A stretch of DNA of 64,000 nucleotides from Spirosoma arboris (GCF_009754945.1 NZ_WPIN01000018.1:95134-159133); one strand, 5' to 3'. Shown: positions 36,231 to 45,054, numbered from the stretch's first letter. Program-made: numbers and translations. Notes: generated by a model from the letters alone, not told the origin.

Positions 36231-37481
36231 TTATCCTCTCAAAATCGCTACCGGGTCTACCTGAGCGGCTTTTCGGGAGGGGAAAAAGCCAGCTAGAATG
36301 GTGGTGATCACGCCAAACAGAAGACCCATAACGTAATATTTAGCCGCAAAGATGACTGGAAACGTCTTGATACTCAGGAAATCACCCGCATCGAAAGGCG
36401 TGATAGACAGCAGGTAACTCAAACCAAAACCGATACCTAATCCCAGCAACCCACCCGTAAAACCAATAAAAACGGCTTGTAGCAGGAAAATGGCAATGAT
36501 GTCGCGTGCATCGAAGCCCGTTGCCTTCAAAATGGCAATGTCTTTGATTTTGTTGATCACGGTCATGTTCATGATGTTGTAAATTCCGAAACCTGCCACC
36601 ACCAACAGCGTAATCGACACAACATAGGTGAGCATATTTCGAATTTTTTCGCCCGCCAGAATCGCCGTATTCGCCGTTGCCCAGTCTTCGGTATAATAAC
36701 CATACATCGCCCGTAGCTTCTTCCCGAACGGAATGGCCTGTAAAGGGTCGATCATTTTGATGTGAATGTCGGTGATGTAGCTGGGATCTTTCTCAAGCAT
36801 TTCCTGCACCGTCGAGAGGTTGGCGTAGCTCTTGGTATTGTCTACTGTACCTACGCCAAATCCGAATGTACCCACCACCCGAAGCACCCGAATGCCCCCT
36901 TTGGGCGTAGTCACGGTCACTTTATCGCCAACCCGAACGTTGAGTTTTCGGGCCAGTACGGCACCCATAATCAGCCCATCGGGATTGGTTTTCAGCGTAC
37001 TTAAACTACCTGATTTTAGTCGCGTGGTTAGTTTATAAAGCCGGTTCTCCCGGTCAATGTCCACGCCCGAAATTGTCCCCGAAAGCTGGATGGGACCATT
37101 GTTGTAAAATGCCTGTGTGGCTACCTGAGGAGAAACGCCAAGTACACCGGGTTCCCGTTCAATCCGTTCGGCAATGGCCATTCCATTTTTGATGCGGGCC
37201 TGTTCGTCTTTGGGTTTCTGATGGTAAATGACATTGAAATTGCCTGGATTAAGTTGCTCGATCAGGCCGGGTCGTTGCGTATTCACTTCGTTATAAAGGC
37301 GGATGTGCGGACTGGCATCCAGGGCCGAATCTTCCAGAAACTGATTCACACCCTGCATAAACGAGATCATCGTAATGAACATAGCAATCCCGAACGTAAC
37401 GCCAAGCATGGCAACGAGCGTCTGGCGTTTCTTGGCCAGCAAGTGCGTCTGGGCAATCTGGGAAGCGATATGAAGATCCAT
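36231..37481 (-). CDS. ABC transporter permease, MacB/FtsX family
   Basis: About 416 residues from ATG 37481 (MDLHIASQIAQTHLLAKKRQ). A frame extension of 23 codons upstream is translated repeat DNA. One N-terminal membrane helix (LVAMLGVTFGIAMFITMISF), a periplasmic MacB-like core domain (about 55-270) and three C-terminal helices give the MacB topology. The conserved DIAILKATGFDARDI loop and the ending FPSRKAAQVDPVAILRG are diagnostic of the FtsX family. It works with the adjacent ATPase, adaptor and TolC-like protein in efflux or lipoprotein-related export. Confidence 0.92.
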   Translation of the reverse strand: MDLHIASQIAQTHLLAKKRQTLVAMLGVTFGIAMFITMISFMQGVNQFLEDSALDASPHIRLYNEVNTQRPGLIEQLNPGNFNVIYHQKPKDEQARIKNGMAIAERIEREPGVLGVSPQVATQAFYNNGPIQLSGTISGVDIDRENRLYKLTTRLKSGSLSTLKTNPDGLIMGAVLARKLNVRVGDKVTVTTPKGGIRVLRVVGTFGFGVGTVDNTKSYANLSTVQEMLEKDPSYITDIHIKMIDPLQAIPFGKKLRAMYGYYTEDWATANTAILAGEKIRNMLTYVVSITLLVVAGFGIYNIMNMTVINKIKDIAILKATGFDARDIIAIFLLQAVFIGFTGGLLGLGIGFGLSYLLSITPFDAGDFLSIKTFPVIFAAKYYVMGLLFGVITTILAGFFPSRKAAQVDPVAILRG

Positions 37482-37490
37482 TTTTAAAGA

Positions 37491-37566
37491 GTGAAAGAGC
37501 GAAAGGGCGAGTGAGTGAAAAAGCTGTCGCGACATGACGCACTCTTTCACTCATTCGCTCTTTCAC
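37491..37566. repeat. Inverted repeat, GTGAAAGAGCGAA family, copy 2
   Basis: Outer arms 37491-37503 and 37554-37566 are perfect over 13 bp, and inner arms 37512-37520 and 37545-37553 over 9 bp. It overlaps the last bases of the upstream adaptor gene, whose TGA stop at 37565-37563 lies in the repeat. It lies 9 bases before the permease ATG. Confidence 0.85.
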
Positions 37567-38657
37567 TCATTTAAAACTAATTTACTCGTCTCATTCAATC
37601 CTCCTTTCACCTCAACCAGGTCGAAGTTTTCGGCGCCTTTCTGGAATTTTACTTTCTGTTTTTTGCCGTCCTGCTCTACCCATACACTGTCGGTGCCGAT
37701 GACGTAGGATTTGGGAATGGTCAACACGTGCTTATTCTGGCTGATGATGATATTGGCTTCGACCGTGAGACCATAGTAAGAAGCGGGTCGTTCACCCAAA
37801 AACTCGGCATCCACCCGGAATGACTGATCGGTGCGGTTCAGCTTAGGATAAATCTTACTCACACGAGCGTTGAATACTTTGTCAGGATAGACATCTGCTT
37901 TGAGAACAACCTCCTGGCCAACGCGCATGCGTCCGAAATCACTTTCATCGACCGCTAATTGCGCATAGAGTTGGCTTCCGCTACCTACCAAAGCTAATTG
38001 CTCTCCCACTTTGATTACTTCGCCGGGATCTTTATACACTTCGTAAACTTTGCCATTTACAAAACTCCGAATGCGGGTGTTGCGGCCAGCCACTTCCGAC
38101 GTGACCAACTGGCTGCGGTTATTGGCGACGTCGAGCCGAATTTGGTCACGGCTGCGTTGCAGGGTGTTCATCTGAGCACGGAGGGTATTGCGCGATAACG
38201 TATAATTCAACTCGGCCCGCTCCAGCTCGGCCTTCGACGTCGCATTCTGGCTGTAGAGTTCACGAAAACGATTATAGTTAATCGAGTCATTACTGAGCCG
38301 GGTTCGGGCATTGCGAACCTGCGCTTCCAGTTCAGATAGCACGGGTGAATTGGCTCCTAAATTGGCCTGCGCCTGTCTGTAGGCGTTAGCAGCCGCCTGC
38401 TGACGGGCATCTTCCGTTACGCTTTCCAGTACGAACAACAACTGATTTTTGTAAATCGAGTCGCCTTCATTAATTAACCGTTGTTGCAATACGCCAGTAG
38501 CGTCTGCGGTAACGGTGTACTCATTGCGTGGGTAGACATTGCCGGAGGCATAGACAGCTTCGGTCAACTCCTTGTAGGCAGGCGACGTACCCTCATTATC
38601 GCGTTTACAGGCCGTGCCAACAAGCGTAAGTATCGTTAGGTAAAGTACGGTTTTCAT
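37563..38657 (-). CDS. HlyD/MacA-like periplasmic adaptor subunit
   Basis: A 364-residue envelope adaptor with a hydrophobic N-terminus ending in a possible lipobox cysteine (VGTACKRD, Cys17). It has the membrane-fusion layout: a lipoyl-like half near 40-75, a long coiled-coil hairpin (about 80-185, QQAAANAYRQAQANLG to QIRLDVANN), the returning lipoyl half (IRSFVNGKVYEVYKDPGEVI) and a beta-barrel domain. It should link the MacB-like ABC permease to the TolC-like channel. Its start overlaps the TolC-like gene's stop by one base. The stop codon is supplied by an inverted repeat. Confidence 0.9.
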   Translation of the reverse strand: MKTVLYLTILTLVGTACKRDNEGTSPAYKELTEAVYASGNVYPRNEYTVTADATGVLQQRLINEGDSIYKNQLLFVLESVTEDARQQAAANAYRQAQANLGANSPVLSELEAQVRNARTRLSNDSINYNRFRELYSQNATSKAELERAELNYTLSRNTLRAQMNTLQRSRDQIRLDVANNRSQLVTSEVAGRNTRIRSFVNGKVYEVYKDPGEVIKVGEQLALVGSGSQLYAQLAVDESDFGRMRVGQEVVLKADVYPDKVFNARVSKIYPKLNRTDQSFRVDAEFLGERPASYYGLTVEANIIISQNKHVLTIPKSYVIGTDSVWVEQDGKKQKVKFQKGAENFDLVEVKGGLNETSKLVLNE

Positions 38658-39973
38658 TATTGACCGTTTCTGATTTGTAAGATCGTTTGATTGATAAACA
38701 CGTTCGAGAGGTTGTTGAGGAACCGATTTTGGGCCGTCAGTACGTCGTTGAACACGTTCAGGTATTGGTCGTAAGCAAACAGTCCTGATCGATATTTGAT
38801 CAGGGCAATCTGCACATTCTGGCTGCTGAGTTCGTAATTCTGCCGATTCAGATCCAGCGACCGAATCGCCTGATTGTATGTGTTCCGAACGTCTTCGGTG
38901 TCATTTAGCTGCTTGTTGCGTTCATAAGCCAGTTCTGATTCGGCTACTTTCAACTGAAGCCGGGCGCGGGTCAGGTTGCTGGTACGTAAGCCGCCTGCGT
39001 AAATGGTCCAGTTAAACTGCAAGCCCGCTACCCCGATTTGAAACCAGGGCTGACTGGTATTTAGGAAATTAATTTCGCTACGTTGTGCCTGTTCGGTAAA
39101 TCGTCCGTAGGCCGAGAGCGTTGGCCAGCGGGTAAGTCGCTCACGATCCAGTTGCAGTTTGGCCAACTCGATCCGCGCCTGCCGAAGCGTTACCTGAGGT
39201 CGCTCTAATGTGTTGATGGCCGAAGCAGAAACCGCCATGCCAGCGGGCCGTGTCGCTAATTCTTCGACTAGTACCAGGCTGTCAGATAACGTTAAGCCGA
39301 ACAGCAATTTCAATTGATTCAGGTTTCGAATGTAAGCCAGTTCGTTCTGGTACAGCACGTCGGCAGTAGTGAGCTGTACCGACCGAATCCGGTTGAATTC
39401 CAGGGGTTCGATCAGGCCCTTATCAAGTCGTTGACGAGCTATTTGCGTGAGCGTATCGGCAGACGATAAGTTGCGCTGGGTGATGGCAATGGCCGAGCGG
39501 GTTAGCAACGTCGCGTGGTACAGCCGGGCAGTTTGCGTTGAAATCTCATCCTGCAACACCAGATTCTGATTGTCGGTAATCCGTAAATTCTGATCCACAA
39601 TACCCAAATCGGCGCGCGCGGGTCGATTGATAACAGGAACTGTGACTTCGGCACCAGCGGCCAGCACATACGGCAAGCCAAATTGGATAGAGCGGTATTC
39701 TCCGGGTGCTCCACCAAACAAGGCAGTCGGTACCAACTGCACAGGGAGTGAATAGTTGTAATCGAAATTAGTGAAGAAACGAGCCTGTGGCAGTAAGGCC
39801 GATCGGGTGGCCGTTTGTTGCTGTGCTTGTACCGAACGATTTTGCCGGGCAGTAACCAGGTCTGGGTTACTGCGCCGGGCTAGTGCCATAGCCTCCTGCA
39901 CCGTCGACACGACTGTCTGACCTTTACCCGAAATTGAACAAGCTACTAGACAAATGAGAACAAACCGATTCAT
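38657..39973 (-). CDS. TolC-family outer-membrane efflux protein
   Basis: About 438 residues from ATG 39973, which begins a signal peptide (MNRFVLICLVACSISGKGQ). The frame stays open 102 bases further upstream, but without a signal there. Two outer-membrane efflux repeats with long helices are evident (VQAQQQTATRSALLPQARFF; LKVAESELAYERNKQLND), as in TolC/OEP proteins. It is the first gene of a minus-strand cluster: TolC-like, adaptor, permease, ATPase, kinase, regulator. It provides the outer-membrane exit duct for the MacAB-like pump. Confidence 0.92.
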   Translation of the reverse strand: MNRFVLICLVACSISGKGQTVVSTVQEAMALARRSNPDLVTARQNRSVQAQQQTATRSALLPQARFFTNFDYNYSLPVQLVPTALFGGAPGEYRSIQFGLPYVLAAGAEVTVPVINRPARADLGIVDQNLRITDNQNLVLQDEISTQTARLYHATLLTRSAIAITQRNLSSADTLTQIARQRLDKGLIEPLEFNRIRSVQLTTADVLYQNELAYIRNLNQLKLLFGLTLSDSLVLVEELATRPAGMAVSASAINTLERPQVTLRQARIELAKLQLDRERLTRWPTLSAYGRFTEQAQRSEINFLNTSQPWFQIGVAGLQFNWTIYAGGLRTSNLTRARLQLKVAESELAYERNKQLNDTEDVRNTYNQAIRSLDLNRQNYELSSQNVQIALIKYRSGLFAYDQYLNVFNDVLTAQNRFLNNLSNVFINQTILQIRNGQ

Positions 39974-40153
39974 GACTAAGGCGAATGGATGGTCAAAGGA
40001 ACGAGTTTCCTGAAAATCAGTCTGTTCAGTTTTAATGAAGCGGATAATAATCAGCGTAAAGCCGATATTTTTCACAACGAAGAGGCCAGCCCTGAATGAC
40101 AGTAGAAAAAAGCTAATCTGGTTTTTTTAGGTAACTAACAATCCGTTTTTCTA

Positions 40154-41017
40154 ATGACTTCTCGTCGATCGTTTCTGAAAAATGCAGGCGGCTCTATGGC
40201 CCTTGCAAGCATAAGTCCGGCAATTACTGCTACCGAGGCCCCTGAAACCCTTGGTGCTGCCGGTGATGATCTCTTTAAATTAGGTATGGCTGGATTCAGT
40301 TTTGTTAATTTCAAACTGGATGAGTCGCTGGCCATGATGCGAAAGACGGATGTACATTACCTGTGTATCAAGGATTTTCATCTTCCCTATGCCAGTACTG
40401 CCGAAGAGATTGCCGCTTTTCATGAAAAACTAAAGCAGTCGGGGGTTACGGGCTATGCCGTAGGGCCAATCTACATGAAAACGAAGCAGGAGATCGACAA
40501 TGGATTCGACTATGCCAAGCGTGTGGGCGTAAACATGATCGTTGGGATTCCGAACCCTGAAGATCTGCCGTATATCGACAAAAAAGTGAAGGAGTTTAAT
40601 TTTCGCTATGCGATCCATAACCATGGACCTGATATTCAATTGTTCCCTAATGCGAAATCAGTTTATGACGCCGTGAAAGACCTGGACCCCCGGATGGGCC
40701 TTTGTTTTGATATGGGTCATGATAAACGGTATGGCGATGACCCGATTGCCGATCTGGAGAAATACGCCAAACGCATTTTCGATATTCACCTGAAAAACGT
40801 AACAGCTGCCTCGAAAGCAGGTACTACTTGCGAATTGGGTAGGGGTGTGATTGACATACCGGCATTCGTGAGTATGTTGCGAAAAGTAAAATACGAAGGC
40901 TCCTGCAGTCTGGAATATGAAAAAGATATGAAAGATCCCCTCGCTGGCATTGCAGAATCGGTTGGGTATTTCAAAGGCGTTTGTGATGCCACGAAACAAG
41001 GAAAACGGAAAGCGTAA
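40154..41017 (+). CDS. Tat-exported sugar phosphate isomerase/epimerase-like protein
   Basis: A 287-residue protein with a Tat signal (SRRSFLKNAGGSMALASIS). The mature part is an AP endonuclease 2/xylose isomerase-like TIM barrel, with likely metal-binding residues in NHGPDIQLF (His), CFDMGHD (Asp, His), DIHLKN (His) and SLEYEKD (Glu). Such exported isomerase-like proteins often sit beside Gfo/Idh oxidoreductases in Bacteroidota and act on sugars in the periplasm. The next gene is exactly such a protein, on the same strand 43 bases away. Confidence 0.9.
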   Translation: MTSRRSFLKNAGGSMALASISPAITATEAPETLGAAGDDLFKLGMAGFSFVNFKLDESLAMMRKTDVHYLCIKDFHLPYASTAEEIAAFHEKLKQSGVTGYAVGPIYMKTKQEIDNGFDYAKRVGVNMIVGIPNPEDLPYIDKKVKEFNFRYAIHNHGPDIQLFPNAKSVYDAVKDLDPRMGLCFDMGHDKRYGDDPIADLEKYAKRIFDIHLKNVTAASKAGTTCELGRGVIDIPAFVSMLRKVKYEGSCSLEYEKDMKDPLAGIAESVGYFKGVCDATKQGKRKA

Positions 41018-41060
41018 CGCGGCCGACCACCCGAGCTATATATTAAACAACCTGTAGTCA

Positions 41061-42404
41061 ATGGAAAATTCACGAAGAGAGTTTATTAAAAAAGCAGCTT
41101 TAGGTACCGCTGGTATTACCGTTGGCGGATTGGCAAACGGTATGTCGGCCAAAAGCTACGCTAAAATAATTGGTGCCAATGAGCGGCTGAACGTCGCTAT
41201 TGCTGGCCTTGGTCGACGGTTGGAAGCGTACTACGATCCCATTGGGCGAAAGGATAGCAATGTGGAACTGGTATACATGTGTGATGTGATGAAAAAGCAG
41301 CGTGAGGCTGCGATTCAGAAGTTTTCGAAACACATTACCTACACGCCGAAGCTGGAAAATGACATTCGCAAAGTCATTGCCGATAAGAACGTCGATGTGC
41401 TGATCAATGCCACCCCCGATCACTGGCACGCGCCCGGCACCTGGCTGGCTGTGCAGGGTGGCAAGCACGTATACGTCGAAAAACCCTGTAGCCACAACCC
41501 CCGCGAGGGCGAAATTCTGGTTGAACTCCAGAAAAAATCTGGCAAAATAATTCAGATGGGCAACCAGCAACGTTCTGCCCCAGAGTCCATTGACATCATT
41601 GGCCAGATTCATAATGGTGTAATTGGTCACGCTTATAAAGCCGTTGCTTTTTATGCCAATAGCCGGGGCGAAGTACCTGTTGCCAAAAAAGCGCCCATTC
41701 CCGACGGACTGGATTGGGACTTATTTCAGGGTCCAGCTCCACGCACTGAGTATACCGATAATACCTGGGACTATAACTGGCACTGGTATAACTGGAACTA
41801 CGGAACCGCCGAAGCTGGCAATAATGCTACGCACGAACTGGATGTAGCCCGGTGGGCACTTCAGGTTGAATTTCCAGAATATGTGACTGTCGAAGCTGCC
41901 AAACGCCATTTTCCAGAAGATGGCTGGAAGGTTTATGATACTATGGACGCGACCTTCCGTTTTCCGGGTGATAAAATCATCAAGTGGGATGGCAAAAGTC
42001 GAAATGGTCATAAAACATACGGCAGCGATCGCGGAACCATCATTTATGGTACGAATGGCTCAGTCTACGTCGACCGAAATGGCTATACGCTGTTCAGTCG
42101 CGAAGGAAAGATAATTAAAGAAAGTAAGTCGAAAAGTACTGAAGCCGGAACGGCTTTAGGGGGTGGGGGCGATATGACGACACTCCACATGATGAACTTC
42201 TTTGATGCGATTCGGGGCAAAGCCAAACAGAATTCTACCATTGAACAGGGAGCCCGGAGCACGCTGTTGTGTCATCTGGCAAACATTTCTTATCGAACCA
42301 ATAAATCATTTGCCGTCGACTCAAAAAATGGGCACATTCACGATGCCGACGCGATGAAATTATGGAGTCGGCAGTACGAGAAGGGTTGGGAGCCGCCGAT
42401 GTAA
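41061..42404 (+). CDS. Tat-exported Gfo/Idh/MocA-family oxidoreductase
   Basis: A 447-residue protein. The N-terminus has a Tat motif (SRREFIKKAALGTAGITVGG), then a Rossmann domain (LNVAIAGLGRRLEAYYDP) with the family motif EKPCSHNPREG, and a C-terminal alpha/beta domain with conserved NATHELDVARWAL. Members oxidise sugars or related compounds with tightly bound NAD(P). It probably works in the periplasm with the isomerase-like protein encoded upstream. The gene ends 11 bases before a 32-bp perfect inverted repeat. Confidence 0.92.
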   Translation: MENSRREFIKKAALGTAGITVGGLANGMSAKSYAKIIGANERLNVAIAGLGRRLEAYYDPIGRKDSNVELVYMCDVMKKQREAAIQKFSKHITYTPKLENDIRKVIADKNVDVLINATPDHWHAPGTWLAVQGGKHVYVEKPCSHNPREGEILVELQKKSGKIIQMGNQQRSAPESIDIIGQIHNGVIGHAYKAVAFYANSRGEVPVAKKAPIPDGLDWDLFQGPAPRTEYTDNTWDYNWHWYNWNYGTAEAGNNATHELDVARWALQVEFPEYVTVEAAKRHFPEDGWKVYDTMDATFRFPGDKIIKWDGKSRNGHKTYGSDRGTIIYGTNGSVYVDRNGYTLFSREGKIIKESKSKSTEAGTALGGGGDMTTLHMMNFFDAIRGKAKQNSTIEQGARSTLLCHLANISYRTNKSFAVDSKNGHIHDADAMKLWSRQYEKGWEPPM

Positions 42405-42415
42405 TGTAATTGGTA

Positions 42416-42489
42416 GAGTCGTTAAAATAAGTGGAGTGAGTGAAGTAAGAAACAACCTACTTCACTCACTCCACTTATTTTAACGACTC
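42416..42489. repeat. 32-bp perfect inverted repeat
   Basis: Bases 42416-42447 and 42458-42489 are exact reverse complements with a 10-base loop. It lies between the Gfo/Idh gene and the convergent small unknown gene, so it may end transcription from both sides, though it has no long U-tract. It is the longest perfect arm pair noted in the window. Confidence 0.9.
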
Positions 42490-42497
42490 CACTAAAC

Positions 42498-42731
42498 TTA
42501 TAGTTGAGATTTTGTTTTAGAGCGAGGTTGTTTTTCGGAAGGAGGATAAAAACGTACAATCTCTTCATTTTCATTATACTGATACATTTTCCCTTTATAA
42601 CGAAATGTAGCTCCCACCATCGTAGGATTAATAACAGGCTCATTAATGCCTAATTCATTGTCCAAATTTGCCTTTGAGGTTTTTGTCGTGCCTTTCCCAG
42701 CGTTGGTGAATATCTTTGTTGTTTGTGGCAT
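42498..42731 (-). CDS. Small unknown protein overlapping its upstream neighbour
   Basis: About 77 residues if started at ATG 42731; other in-frame ATGs are at 42743 and 42620. It is Lys/Thr-rich at the start, then has a short beta-like stretch MVGATFRYKGKMYQYNENEE and a Lys/Ser/Gln-rich tail. No known family is recognised. With the 42731 start it overlaps the 3' end of the preceding gene by 77 bases in another frame; the 42620 start would remove the overlap. Coding status is plausible but not firm. Confidence 0.45.
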   Translation of the reverse strand: MPQTTKIFTNAGKGTTKTSKANLDNELGINEPVINPTMVGATFRYKGKMYQYNENEEIVRFYPPSEKQPRSKTKSQL

Positions 42732-43053
42732 AGCATGTAACAATTATAGCAAACAATTTATCGCAATCTTCCCGCTTTCCCAAGTAAAACACTGCATAAT
42801 AATATCGGCCCTCGTAACGTGAAATAGCGTAATACTTCTTTTTAGCGTCAGCATATTTCTCGATTAAAACGTTCCCCTGATTCAATACCTTAGTGATTTC
42901 GCTGAACGAAAGTCGGTGAAAGCGTTTATCGTCGGGTTTGTTAAGATCCAGAAGGTATTTTTCCAGATAGTGATCTAGATTAACAGTTTGGAAGAAAATC
43001 TCGGCTCGGCCCTGATCGGTATAGATAGCCTTATTTTTTGGATGATGATTCAT
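42655..43053 (-). CDS. Unknown 132-residue protein, possible RelE/DUF4258-like fold
   Basis: A 132-residue cytoplasmic protein. The middle resembles small RelE/BrnT/DUF4258-like proteins in pattern: a helix with FSEITKVLNQGNVLIEKY, a strand-rich part YYAISRYEGRYYYAVFYLG, and a final strand FAIIVTCYATNN. That family link is by pattern only. A second small frame overlaps its 3' end, an arrangement seen in toxin-antitoxin pairs, but neither partner is firmly recognised. Confidence 0.6.
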   Translation of the reverse strand: MNHHPKNKAIYTDQGRAEIFFQTVNLDHYLEKYLLDLNKPDDKRFHRLSFSEITKVLNQGNVLIEKYADAKKKYYAISRYEGRYYYAVFYLGKREDCDKLFAIIVTCYATNNKDIHQRWERHDKNLKGKFGQ

Positions 43054-43100
43054 GAGTCCGCAAGATAAGGCTATTCACTAAATCGTTCAAATTAGATACA

Positions 43101-43132
43101 AAAAAGCCGAAGCTTGCGGGCCCCGGCTTTTT
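43101..43132 (-). terminator. Terminator after csbD-like gene
   Basis: Arms 43101-43109 and 43124-43132 pair perfectly over 9 bp (AAAAAGCCG/CGGCTTTTT), with T-runs on both strands, 19 bases beyond the CsbD-like stop codon. Confidence 0.8.
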
Positions 43133-43151
43133 CTATGAATTGTCAATTTGA

Positions 43152-43337
43152 CTATAAATCAGCAATTGCTTTGTTGATTTCGTCTTTCGTTTTTCCAGTC
43201 TTCTGTTGGATTTTACCCCACATTTCGTCTTCCTGACCTTCCTGATAGGTTAGGTCGTCATCGGTTAGGTCGCCGTAGGCTTGTTTGATTTTGCCTTTTA
43301 ATTCGTTCCAGCCACCTTTGATGGTTGTCTCGTTCAT
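43152..43337 (-). CDS. CsbD-family stress protein
   Basis: A 61-residue hydrophilic protein matching the CsbD family over its whole length: an N-terminal GGWNELKGKIKQAYGDLTDD, then a YQEGQEDEMWGKIQQKTGK segment. CsbD-like proteins accumulate under general stress in many bacteria, but their mechanism is unknown. It has its own downstream terminator and lies 59 bases from the flavin monooxygenase gene on the same strand. Confidence 0.9.
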   Translation of the reverse strand: MNETTIKGGWNELKGKIKQAYGDLTDDDLTYQEGQEDEMWGKIQQKTGKTKDEINKAIADL

Positions 43338-43396
43338 GATCGTAATGTTTATAACGTTGATTGGTTCTCGTAATCACACTGATTACAGGAATAGAA

Positions 43397-44539
43397 CTAT
43401 GCCGGGATGGAATTGTTTTCGGCAATATGGTCAACAATACGTTCCGAGTCTTTATTGAGAAGGTTGAGTACACCAGTAACGGGAACAGAAAAGCCTAAGA
43501 AATAGAGGCCCCGTAAGTCCGCGTCGTCGAACCAGAGTTTTTTCGGGTAACCGCGTTCATTCAGAATTTGCGCCGATAAAGTGTCCCCCAGAAAAGAAGC
43601 CAGTCCTGTCCGGTAGCCGGTTGCCAGAATAATAGCATCGAAGGGTAATTCGCGCCCATCCGTGAAGATTACTGTTTTGGCATTGATACGGTCAATACTC
43701 GGAACAACCGTAATGTTACCCGCCTTAATCTGGTCGATTGTGCCAATATCAATGACGGGTGTTTTCCCGCGTCGGTTGTCGTATGTGGGAGGATGCTTTG
43801 GTTTGCCGAGTCCGTAGACAGATACATCGCCTACGCTCAATTGTTGCGTCAGTTTCGCCAAGCGATCGCAGAGCCAATTCGGTAGCTTGCTCAGTAGGAT
43901 GGCGATGGGCTGGGCAGGCCGTCCAAACACTTCACGACGAATGATATTGATCGGACTCCGCACCGAAATAAAGGGCTTCGCACCATTCTCCAATAAATCC
44001 AGCGCAAGTTCAGCTCCTGTGTTGCCCATTCCTACAACCAGCACATTCTCATTTCGGAAGGGCGCCCCATTGCGGTATTCATGACTATGCCAGACGACAC
44101 CCCGAAAATTGCGCTGACCGGGTAACTCCGGTGCATTCGGTACGCGATTATAACCTGTAGCTACAATTACCCGATCCGCTGTGAATGTATCGGTCTGCGT
44201 TTGCACTTGCCAGGTTCTGTCTGATTGGTTCCGACGAATATTGACAACTTTCTGGTTGAAATTCGGCTTTATGTTGAAATGTTCGGCGTACCGTTCAAGG
44301 TATTCAACGAATTGTAAACGAGGAACATACGTCGGATAGTTGGCCGGAAAAGGCAAATGCGGCAGGGCCGAGTATTCTTTGACTGTATGAAGATGTAGCC
44401 GATCGTAGTGATTTCGCCAGGAGAAACCAATATGGTCGCTGGCTTCAAGCACTGTAAATGGCAGCCCTCGGTGAGCCAGCCGCCCAGCTATAGCCAGCCC
44501 CGCTGGACCAGCGCCGATGATGAGTGTTGTAGGTTCCAA
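43397..44539 (-). CDS. FAD-dependent flavin-containing monooxygenase
   Basis: A 380-residue two-dinucleotide-binding flavoprotein. FAD-binding GxGxxG is at residues 9-14 (IIGAGPAGLAIAG), the middle has ATGYNRVPNAP, the NAD(P)H site is VVGMGNTGAELAL, and the C-terminal ATGYRTG closes the family pattern. It matches YUCCA/CzcO-like monooxygenases and related NAD(P)/FAD oxidoreductases. Substrate unknown. It lies on the minus strand ahead of the CsbD-like gene, with a short inverted repeat before its start. Confidence 0.9.
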   Translation of the reverse strand: MEPTTLIIGAGPAGLAIAGRLAHRGLPFTVLEASDHIGFSWRNHYDRLHLHTVKEYSALPHLPFPANYPTYVPRLQFVEYLERYAEHFNIKPNFNQKVVNIRRNQSDRTWQVQTQTDTFTADRVIVATGYNRVPNAPELPGQRNFRGVVWHSHEYRNGAPFRNENVLVVGMGNTGAELALDLLENGAKPFISVRSPINIIRREVFGRPAQPIAILLSKLPNWLCDRLAKLTQQLSVGDVSVYGLGKPKHPPTYDNRRGKTPVIDIGTIDQIKAGNITVVPSIDRINAKTVIFTDGRELPFDAIILATGYRTGLASFLGDTLSAQILNERGYPKKLWFDDADLRGLYFLGFSVPVTGVLNLLNKDSERIVDHIAENNSIPA

Positions 44540-44554
44540 GTTTTTTAGTTCAAT

Positions 44555-44589
44555 GTTTCAAGTTAAGTCATTAAGGTGGAACTTGAAAC
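44555..44589. repeat. Inverted repeat between monooxygenase and DUF2147 genes
   Basis: Arms 44555-44564 and 44580-44589 pair perfectly over 10 bp (GTTTCAAGTT/AACTTGAAAC), with outer GGTTCCA/TGGAAC words. It is 15 bases beyond the monooxygenase start codon, between two minus-strand genes. Confidence 0.65.
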
Positions 44590-44604
44590 CTGGAACATTA
44601 TACT

Positions 44605-45054
44605 TTACTTTATCCTCGTCCAGGTCTGGGTTTTACCGAGCAGCGAAATGCCTACATACCCACGAACGAGGAGCGTATTGGGGTCTTTAAGGGTCATTTT
44701 ACAGTTATATTCTTTGCCGTCTTCGGGGTTGTAGATCTTGCCATCGCTCCAGACGTTACCCCCGTCGTATTTGAAATTATACATCAGAACCATATTCATC
44801 AACGGGCGCGACTGTTTCGATTGATCCGTATTTTTCTCGTCGGTACGGGGTTTTCCAGTAGCGGGATCGGTTGGTTGACCCAACCAGACGAGCTTCCCGA
44901 AATAGGTGCCCCCCTGTTTATAAATCTGGACGTGTCCTTTTTTTGTACCATTCAACCAGGTCCCCACAACCGCATCCGAATCGTCGGTAAATGTGAAGGA
45001 AGTTAACCCAATCAAGAGCGCCACAAGGGGCAATGCATAACACAGACCTTTCAT
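44605..45054 (-). CDS. Exported DUF2147 protein
   Basis: A 149-residue protein with a signal peptide (about 1-22). The mature part matches DUF2147: VGTWLNGTKKGHVQIYKQGG, then KYDGGNVWSDGKIYNPEDGK and a final VRGYVGISLLGKTQTWTRI, a small lipocalin-like beta fold. Function is unknown; it is common in Bacteroidota and Proteobacteria. It lies alone upstream of the monooxygenase gene on the minus strand. Confidence 0.88.
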   Translation of the reverse strand: MKGLCYALPLVALLIGLTSFTFTDDSDAVVGTWLNGTKKGHVQIYKQGGTYFGKLVWLGQPTDPATGKPRTDEKNTDQSKQSRPLMNMVLMYNFKYDGGNVWSDGKIYNPEDGKEYNCKMTLKDPNTLLVRGYVGISLLGKTQTWTRIK

